In this document: positions 58,991-64,000 of the stretch, one piece after another
Layout: each line of letters begins with the position of its first letter
How positions within the stretch are numbered: position 1 is the first letter of the stretch
Program-made: the position numbers and the translations under genes
Notes under the pieces: model-generated
What the model was told of the DNA's origin: nothing
Databases searched by the model: none
The model's input: the letters and a program-made list of their open reading frames with translations, nothing else
Assembly (NCBI RefSeq): GCF_014284175.1
Contig: NZ_JACOGA010000001.1
Location: 248,001-312,000 of the forward strand
Direction: 5' to 3'
Length of the DNA stretch: 64,000 nucleotides
Source of the DNA: Affinundibacterium flavidum
GTDB lineage: Bacteria; Pseudomonadota; Gammaproteobacteria; Burkholderiales; Burkholderiaceae_D

Positions 58991-60214
58991 ATGGTAGACA
59001 ATAGCGAGCTTTTGTTGATGGCGATAATCGCTATCCTATTGCAATTCTCTTCTATTTTTCTCATGCTATCTCTAGTAAATAATTCCCGTAATAGTTCCCG
59101 TAATAGTTCCCGTATTAGTTCCCGTATAAATGGTCTCGATACTCTGCGCGCCTGTGCCATATTGCTAGTCTTGATGTACCACTACATGGTGTTTGTCAGC
59201 CATGAACCTAGCTTTGGATTTCTCAGTGAAATTGGCTGGGTCGGGGTCGATTTATTTTTCGTGCTGAGTGGCTACTTAATTGGCAATCAAATTTTTACTG
59301 GCTTAAGAAGCACCTCAGGTTTTTCACTAAAAACCTTTTACATACGCCGTGCCCTGCGTACGCTACCGAATTTCTATGTCGTGTTGGCGATCTATTTTTT
59401 GTTTCCCATAGAAGCGGGTGGTAAAGCCGTCACGCCGCTGTGGAAGTTCTTGACCTTTACTCAAAATTTTGACTTGAAACCCGGTTCGGCATTTTCACAT
59501 GCCTGGTCTTTGAGTATAGAAGAGCAGTTTTATGTCGTGTTGCCATTGCTTGCGATAGCGACTATCGCCTTTTTAAAATCAGTACGTGCGATGTGGGTAG
59601 TCTTGCTAAGTGCGATGGCGGGCGCTGCGCTAATGCGTTATCTGATGTGGCAACAAGTTGGTGGCGATGGTGTCCAATATTATGTGACGATTTACTACTC
59701 AAGCTGGTGTCGTTTCGATGAGTTATTGCCAGGTGTTGCGCTCGCTTTATGGAAGAATTTTCATCCCGCTATTTGGGATCGTGCATTGAAGCGCGGGCAT
59801 GTAAGTTTGGTGGGCGGAGCGATATTGTCGGGCTTAGCGATGTTCTTATTTACTAGTTTTAACTATAGTGAGGAACAGGGCTTTCTGTGGTACACGACGA
59901 CATTCGGCTACACCATATTAGCTAGCGGCTTTGCTTTGCTGACCTTGGCAGGACTGAGCCCCAATTCTGCTTTGTATCGCTGGCGAATTCCCGGCGCAGC
60001 ATCTTTAGCCTTGTGGTCTTATGCTTTATATTTGGTGCATAAACCTCTGATGAATGCTTTGATCCGTCCATTTGAAGCGTGGGGATGGTCTGTGAAATCC
60101 TTAGCTGGAATTGGCGCCATGTTTGCCGTGAGTTTTTTTGCTGCTTACGTCCTGTTTCGGGTTGTAGAAACACCGTTCATGCGATTGCGTGATCGCTATT
60201 TTCCTTACAAGTAA
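58991..60214 (+). CDS. Acyltransferase 3 family membrane protein
   Basis: This 407-residue polytopic protein belongs to the acyltransferase 3 (OafA/NodX-like) family, which O-acetylates or otherwise acylates surface sugars. The conserved domain begins INGLDTLRACAILLVLMYHY near residue 46, with the catalytic histidine in MYHY, then GWVGVDLFFVLSGYLIG and the SHAWSLSIEEQFYVVLPLL stretch. Ahead of it are an extra N-terminal helix (residues 8-29) and a repetitive linker NNSRNSSRNSSRISSR encoded by four 12-bp repeats. An internal later start cannot be ruled out. It may decorate the polysaccharide made at 43-54 kb, but it is not linked to that cluster. Confidence 0.85.
   Translation: MVDNSELLLMAIIAILLQFSSIFLMLSLVNNSRNSSRNSSRISSRINGLDTLRACAILLVLMYHYMVFVSHEPSFGFLSEIGWVGVDLFFVLSGYLIGNQIFTGLRSTSGFSLKTFYIRRALRTLPNFYVVLAIYFLFPIEAGGKAVTPLWKFLTFTQNFDLKPGSAFSHAWSLSIEEQFYVVLPLLAIATIAFLKSVRAMWVVLLSAMAGAALMRYLMWQQVGGDGVQYYVTIYYSSWCRFDELLPGVALALWKNFHPAIWDRALKRGHVSLVGGAILSGLAMFLFTSFNYSEEQGFLWYTTTFGYTILASGFALLTLAGLSPNSALYRWRIPGAASLALWSYALYLVHKPLMNALIRPFEAWGWSVKSLAGIGAMFAVSFFAAYVLFRVVETPFMRLRDRYFPYK
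59081..59128 (+). repeat. Four 12-bp tandem repeats inside the acyltransferase gene
   Basis: AATTCCCGTAAT, AGTTCCCGTAAT, AGTTCCCGTATT and AGTTCCCGTATA follow each other without a gap. They encode the linker repeat N/S-S-R-x between the first helix and the acyltransferase domain. Changes in copy number would keep the reading frame. Confidence 0.8.
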
Positions 60215-60280
60215 ATGTTTGTCCCGAATCGCTTTGTACAGTGAACCGAGTTTCTGTGGGAAGTCACTTTGATGATCTGG

Positions 60281-60310
60281 AATACTAAGGCTTTCTTTGT
60301 CTTTAGTATT
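60281..60310 (+). promoter_or_regulatory. Hairpin just upstream of the photolyase start
   Basis: AATACTAA (60281-60288) and TTAGTATT (60303-60310) are perfect inverse complements with a 14-base loop, ending 5 bases before the ATG at 60316. There is no clear purine-rich ribosome site between hairpin and start, so the structure may influence translation. Confidence 0.45.
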
Positions 60311-60315
60311 CAATC

Positions 60316-61911
60316 ATGTCTTACAGCGTCGTCTGGTTCAAACGCGATTTACGCTTGTATGATCATGCGGCATTGGTTGCGGCTGCATCACGTGGACCGA
60401 TTTTGTGTTTGTACGTGGTTGAACCTGATTTGTGGGCGCAAGCCGATGCCGCACGTCAGCACTTCGAATTCATTTTGGAAAGCTTGCGCGACCTATACAT
60501 CGCATTAAAACAACGCGGTGGTCGTTTGCATGTCGTCACGGGCGATATCACAGAAGTGCTCAACATCTTATACGACAAAGCGCCATTTCACAGTCTGTGC
60601 GCTCATGAAGAAACAGGTAATGGTTGGACGTATCAGCGTGATTTAGCGGTAGCACGTTGGTGTCAGTCGCATCAAGTGAACTGGCTAGAGTTTCGCCAGT
60701 TTGGCGTGGTGCGTCGATTGGCAGATCGAGATCACTGGAAGGCTAGCTGGGATGCGCATGTTGAACAACTCTGTTTGCCTGTGCCTACACAGATGGCGTT
60801 CGTCGATATGCCTTGGCAAGACGCCTTGCCACCGTCAGCATGTCGATTAGATCTAGCGCAGCCTGATCCACCGCGACGGCAACGAGGCGGACGACAGCTT
60901 GGCCTCGAAGTCTTATCTTCATTTTTGTATGAACGTAGTGCCTATTATCGTGGTGGCATTTCCTCGCCCTTATCGGCGCCAGGTGCGTGCTCACGGCTTT
61001 CTCCTTACCTGACGTTTGGTTGTCTTAGTTTGCGCGAGATTGTGCATGCGACGGTGCAGCGCATGGAGCAATTGCATGAGGATCCGCTCGTTTCAAAACA
61101 CCCATCAGCCACGCGTATGAAGCAGGGCTTAAACGCCTTCGTCAGTCGCTTGTATTGGCATTGTCACTTCATACAAAAGCTGGAATCCGAACCTGAAATT
61201 GAATTTCAAAACATGCATCGCGGTTACGATGGCATGTGTGAAAATGAATTTAACGACGCGCATTTTCAGGCTTTCACACAAGGGCTCACTGGTTGGCCTA
61301 TGGTCGATGCCTGTATCGCGATGTTGCGTGAAACAGGTTGGATTAATTTCCGTATGCGGGCGATGTTAGTGTCGGTTGCTTCGTATCCGCTATGGCTAGA
61401 TTGGCGTCCTGTTGGTGTGTGGTTGGCGACCCAGTTTTTAGATTACGAGCCGGGCATTCATTGGAGCCAAATGCAGATGCAAGCTGGTACCACGGGCATT
61501 AATGTGCCACGTGTTTATAATCCAATTAAACAGGCGCACGATCACGATCCCAAAGGCGTGTTTGTAAGGCGTTGGTTACCAGCGATGCGCAAGGTGCCCG
61601 ATCTATTTTTATTTGAACCCTGGACTATGCCGTCCGATGTGCAAGCTGCTTGCGGCATTCGATTGGGACTTGACATTCCTGTGCCTCTGGTTGATTTGGA
61701 TGCAGCTACCCGCGAAGCTAAAGCGAAGTTGTTTGCGGTGCGAGGATTGGCGGAAGTAAAGGCAGCTAAGTCGGCAGTAGTGAAGAAGCATGGATCGAGA
61801 AGTGCTCGTAGCTCAAAACCTGGCAAACGTGATTCAAAGAAATTGAAATCGCCGGAAGTGTCAGTCACTGCAGAGCAAACTCTTGCACCGCAACTTGGTT
61901 TCGACTTCTAG
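60316..61911 (+). CDS. Cryptochrome/photolyase family FAD-binding protein
   Basis: This 531-residue protein has the N-terminal antenna domain (SVVWFKRDLRLYDHAAL at the start) and the C-terminal FAD-binding domain. The latter has SRLSPYLTFGCLSLREI, SRLYWHCHFIQKLE, TGWPMVDACIAML and TGWINFRMRAMLVS, then IHWSQMQMQAGTTGIN and the final NPIKQAHDHDPKGVFV. It repairs UV-induced pyrimidine dimers or acts as a light sensor; these cannot be told apart by eye. The last 60 residues are a Lys/Ser-rich tail unusual for photolyases. The gene is convergent with the DUF2805 gene and only 10 bases away. Confidence 0.9.
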   Translation: MSYSVVWFKRDLRLYDHAALVAAASRGPILCLYVVEPDLWAQADAARQHFEFILESLRDLYIALKQRGGRLHVVTGDITEVLNILYDKAPFHSLCAHEETGNGWTYQRDLAVARWCQSHQVNWLEFRQFGVVRRLADRDHWKASWDAHVEQLCLPVPTQMAFVDMPWQDALPPSACRLDLAQPDPPRRQRGGRQLGLEVLSSFLYERSAYYRGGISSPLSAPGACSRLSPYLTFGCLSLREIVHATVQRMEQLHEDPLVSKHPSATRMKQGLNAFVSRLYWHCHFIQKLESEPEIEFQNMHRGYDGMCENEFNDAHFQAFTQGLTGWPMVDACIAMLRETGWINFRMRAMLVSVASYPLWLDWRPVGVWLATQFLDYEPGIHWSQMQMQAGTTGINVPRVYNPIKQAHDHDPKGVFVRRWLPAMRKVPDLFLFEPWTMPSDVQAACGIRLGLDIPVPLVDLDAATREAKAKLFAVRGLAEVKAAKSAVVKKHGSRSARSSKPGKRDSKKLKSPEVSVTAEQTLAPQLGFDF

Positions 61912-61920
61912 CTTTGTTAC

Positions 61921-62181
61921 TCAAAAATCCCGATTCTTCTGATCACTAGACTTAAATCGCGTGACTTGAGTGTCCCGCAAAGCTTGATGCTTAGTCTTGC
62001 GACCTGTCACCCGTGCGCGCCACGTTTTAAAGCTTGACGTCTTCATAGCGCTGCGCATCAGCCGAATGACGGCACTTTCATTTAGACCAAACTGACGTTG
62101 AATGGCGTCGAAAGTGGTTCGGTCTTCCCACGCCATTTGTATCACTCTGTCGATGATGGCTTGAACGATTTGTTGCGTCAT
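61921..62181 (-). CDS. DUF2805/TIGR03643 family small protein
   Basis: This 86-residue protein has VQAIIDRVIQMAWEDRTTFD followed by QRQFGLNESAVIRLMRSAM, a helix-turn-helix-like pattern, and then SSFKTWRARVTGRKTKHQAL. It fits the small DUF2805/TIGR03643 family, which is found near photolyase/cryptochrome genes. The function is unknown, and DNA or RNA binding is possible. It lies 3 bases from the iron-sulfur protein gene on the same strand, so the two are co-transcribed. Confidence 0.8.
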   Translation of the reverse strand: MTQQIVQAIIDRVIQMAWEDRTTFDAIQRQFGLNESAVIRLMRSAMKTSSFKTWRARVTGRKTKHQALRDTQVTRFKSSDQKNRDF

Positions 62182-62184
62182 TAC

Positions 62185-62493
62185 TTACGCCTTCTTGGCC
62201 CACGCCATGCACCAGCCTTTGGTATTCACTTGCTTGCCACCTAAGGCTGCGCAATTCGCCCAAGCATCTCCAGTTTTACCTTGGAATAGCATGCAGTTGG
62301 CGCAGTTTTTACCTGCTGCATAGGCGGGATATTTTTTGCTATCGACTTTGCTTGCATCATGTTTGTAGCCGAGTGCCGTTGCAGCTGGCGCATTTTCATC
62401 AACATGATTTGTTTGGGCGTTCGCTTTTAGGATCGTACCCATCGCTAAAGCGGTATGGATGGTCTGAATCAAAAATTGACGGCGTGTTTTCAT
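62185..62493 (-). CDS. High-potential iron-sulfur protein (HiPIP)
   Basis: This 102-residue protein has an N-terminal RRQFL motif with a hydrophobic segment, a probable twin-arginine signal (cleavage after NAQ, near residue 26). The mature part has four cysteines at residues 64, 67, 81 and 95 in the pattern C-x2-C-x13-C-x13-C, as in HiPIPs. Tyr43 and the final GWCMAWAKKA are also typical. HiPIPs are periplasmic electron carriers with a 4Fe-4S cluster. It is divergent from the MerR-type gene and co-transcribed with the DUF2805 gene. Confidence 0.9.
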   Translation of the reverse strand: MKTRRQFLIQTIHTALAMGTILKANAQTNHVDENAPAATALGYKHDASKVDSKKYPAYAAGKNCANCMLFQGKTGDAWANCAALGGKQVNTKGWCMAWAKKA

Positions 62494-62608
62494 TTTGTTT
62501 CCTTTTAATCGGCTTGATGGAAATGGCGCTTCGATAATCTAAATGGCTTAATTCACGGCACTACTTCAACACTAATAGCTTAGTCTATTGGTGTTTTGTT
62601 GTCCAATA

Positions 62609-62662
62609 AGTGAACCGTAATAAATAGTGATATTATTCGTTTTATCGGTTCAATATCGGTTC
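62609..62662. promoter_or_regulatory. Repeated GAACCG/CGGTTC motifs between HiPIP and MerR genes
   Basis: ATCGGTTC occurs twice as a direct repeat with an 11-base period (62644-62651 and 62655-62662), and an inverted copy AGTGAACCG lies at 62609-62617. The same nine bases AGTGAACCG occur upstream of the photolyase gene at 60240-60248. This suggests a shared operator, possibly for the MerR/LitR-like protein. The rest of 62494-62700 shows no gene. Confidence 0.4.
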
Positions 62663-62700
62663 TTTTATTGAATTTCCATCAATGTAATGGTGAGCGTGCT

Positions 62701-63744
62701 ATGAATAATGATTCAAAAAAATCCTCAGTGGTTGACCCCAATGCAACTTATCGTAGTGGTGCTGCCGCTCGTTTGTCTGGGGTTCCTGTCGAAACTTTGC
62801 GTGTGTGGGAGCGACGTTACAGCGTGACCGACCCCAATCGTTCTGAGCGCGGGCAGCGTCAATATTCGTTTGAAGATGTCCGGCGACTGGGCTTGATTAA
62901 GCAATTAGTGGATGCCGGTAATTCTATAGGTGCAGTCGCGCATCTTGATCTGCAACAGCTGCTCGCGATGCTGGGCGCGGTGGCAAATCTTCCGGCAGCG
63001 CAGTCACAAACGCAAGTAAATAACGGGCTGTTAAGAATTGCACTAGTAGGCGTGATGTTGCGTCAATCCTTAATCAATCTCGACCCAGAAATGAGTAAAT
63101 TGAGTCTGGTACAAACTGCGCTGAATTTAAAACAAGCCGAATTGCAATTGAAGGATGTCAGAGTCGATGTGGTCGTGGTTGAGCAGGGCGAATTGACTGC
63201 GCCCGAAGAGCAAATTCCGTTATTGAAAGCCGCGCAACAAGCCTGTCAAGCGAACGCGGTGTTGATACTGTATCGATTTGCTTCTAGCGATGCGATTCGA
63301 CAAATGCGTTTAGCTGGCTTTCATGTGGCGCGTATTCCTAGCGATATGTTGGAGGTCGATCATCTATGCCGCGTTGCGTTGGCAAGAGCGTTGACGATGG
63401 CAGAGCAACAAAGTCGTCATGGACGCAATAAAAAAGTCAACGTCAAAGTGCAAGAGAGCGCCCGCAATAATCGACGTGGAGGCATCCCGGCTCGTTTAAT
63501 CGATGATGAAAGCTTGATGCATATCGCTCGATCAGCGACCAGCATTCATTGCGAATGCCCAAGGCATTTGGTGGATTTATTGCAGATGCTGACCAGCTTT
63601 GAACGCTACAGCGCGCAATGTGAAAATCGAAATGAAGATGACGCCAGCCTGCATCGCGACTTGCATCACACGGCGGCGCATGCGCGTTCTGCGTTGGAGC
63701 AGGCTTTAGTCAGAGTGGCACAGGCTGAAGGCATTCAATATTGA
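62701..63744 (+). CDS. MerR family regulator (LitR/CarH-like, no B12 motif)
   Basis: This 347-residue protein starts from the ATG at 62701, preceded by GGTGAG. A MerR-type winged helix lies at about residues 14-80 (YRSGAAARLSGVPVETLRVWERRY, then FEDVRRLGLIKQLVDAGNSIG). A middle part and a Rossmann-like C-terminal half (residues 115-250, including VRVDVVVVEQGEL) follow. This is the layout of LitR/CarH light regulators, but the DxHxxG cobalamin-binding motif of CarH is missing. A light role is inferred from the photolyase, HiPIP and DUF2256 neighbours. The last 100 residues have three cysteines and no recognised domain. Confidence 0.83.
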   Translation: MNNDSKKSSVVDPNATYRSGAAARLSGVPVETLRVWERRYSVTDPNRSERGQRQYSFEDVRRLGLIKQLVDAGNSIGAVAHLDLQQLLAMLGAVANLPAAQSQTQVNNGLLRIALVGVMLRQSLINLDPEMSKLSLVQTALNLKQAELQLKDVRVDVVVVEQGELTAPEEQIPLLKAAQQACQANAVLILYRFASSDAIRQMRLAGFHVARIPSDMLEVDHLCRVALARALTMAEQQSRHGRNKKVNVKVQESARNNRRGGIPARLIDDESLMHIARSATSIHCECPRHLVDLLQMLTSFERYSAQCENRNEDDASLHRDLHHTAAHARSALEQALVRVAQAEGIQY

Positions 63745-63765
63745 GATCTCTTCAGAAAAATCACA

Positions 63766-63927
63766 ATGAAAATGCGCAAAAAATCTGATCTGCCAAGCAA
63801 GCTCTGCACGTCGTGCGGCTTGCCGTTTAGTTGGCGAAAAAAATGGGAGAAGGATTGGGATTCTGTCAGATATTGTTCCGAGCGCTGCCGTCGCTCGCGA
63901 GCTTGTGTATCGGCGAAATTGTCATGA
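63766..63927 (+). CDS. DUF2256 small zinc-ribbon-like protein
   Basis: I read this 53-residue protein from the sequence; it is too short for usual gene finders. It carries cysteines in [16 protein letters not shown] and [12 protein letters not shown], a treble-clef-like CxxC...CxxxC pattern typical of DUF2256. Its stop overlaps the start of the next gene by 4 bases (ATGA), so it is translationally coupled with a cryptochrome/photolyase. The function of the family is unknown, and such pairs are common next to cryptochromes. Confidence 0.85.
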   Translation: MKMRKKSDLPSKLCTSCGLPFSWRKKWEKDWDSVRYCSERCRRSRACVSAKLS

Positions 63928-64000
63928 AAAAGCTGATTATTTATTGGTTTAGAAACGATCTCAGGGTAGATGATAATCCCGCCCTAAATCACGCTTGTGC
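63924..64000 (+). CDS. Second cryptochrome/photolyase, N-terminal part (runs off window)
   Basis: The last 77 bases encode a frame from the ATG at 63924, which overlaps the DUF2256 stop. It reads [20 protein letters not shown], the typical start of the antenna domain of photolyases and DASH-type cryptochromes. About 25 residues are visible and the rest lies beyond the window. Together with the gene at 60.3 kb it gives two photolyase-family proteins in 4 kb. Confidence 0.8.
   Translation, partial: MKKLIIYWFRNDLRVDDNPALNHAC

Overview
The window looks like a chromosomal segment of a betaproteobacterium of order Burkholderiales. The family Oxalobacteraceae, perhaps an Undibacterium relative, is my best guess. 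This is an inference from moderate GC content, the gene order pyrG-kdsA-eno-ftsB and grpE-dnaK-dnaJ, the lipopolysaccharide genes and the many TonB, ECF and LysR type genes. There is no rRNA or tRNA gene, phage, insertion sequence or CRISPR array in the window.

Positions 1-4.2 kb hold the N-terminal part of a CHASE-domain membrane sensor (minus strand), an ABC-2 type exporter pair and a small PilZ protein. At 4.3-11.5 kb lies a corrinoid locus: a cobalamin riboswitch, then btuB, btuC, btuD, cobB/cbiA and cobQ. It is followed by a second TonB-dependent receptor with a structured leader. At 14.3-18.5 kb are a lone type IV pilin-like protein and a LysR regulator divergent from a 2-oxoadipate dioxygenase/decarboxylase (HglS family) coupled to an FAD-linked 2-hydroxyacid dehydrogenase, which fits the end of lysine catabolism. 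At 18.7-28.5 kb are mostly single genes: a secreted bleomycin-hydrolase-like peptidase, a small lipoprotein, an isochorismatase-like hydrolase, a GlxA regulator, DUF1272, EamA, tatD-comEC and an alpha/beta hydrolase.

At 28.6-33.4 kb are an LpxR-like protein, an orphan ECF sigma factor, an exported truncated haemoglobin, a DUF3034 protein and an ECF sigma/anti-sigma pair. The sigma operon and the DUF3034 gene share a promoter-like motif with identical spacing, which suggests one regulon. A GNAT gene follows, then the housekeeping block pyrG, kdsA, eno, ftsB and an outer-membrane barrel protein (34.6-40.1 kb).

The minus strand from 40.3 to 53.7 kb is a surface polysaccharide cluster. It was probably transcribed from rmlB: rmlBACD (dTDP-L-rhamnose), a Wzx-type flippase, two family 2 glycosyltransferases flanking a decayed gene, an epimerase/reductase, a small priming sugar-phosphate transferase, a CapD/WbpM-type dehydratase, a phosphomannomutase and waaC. 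The last three proteins of the priming module fit an N-acetyl-D-quinovosamine start sugar. No intact Wzy polymerase is visible. Several different long palindromic repeats sit between genes at 37.2-37.5, 41.4-41.5 and 43.0 kb.

From 53.9 kb the heat-shock genes grpE, dnaK and dnaJ have good sigma-32 promoter candidates. A beta carbonic anhydrase and an acyltransferase follow. The end of the window (60.3-64.0 kb) is a light-response neighbourhood: a photolyase/cryptochrome, DUF2805, a high-potential iron-sulfur protein, a MerR/LitR-like regulator, DUF2256 and the start of a second cryptochrome/photolyase that runs off the end.
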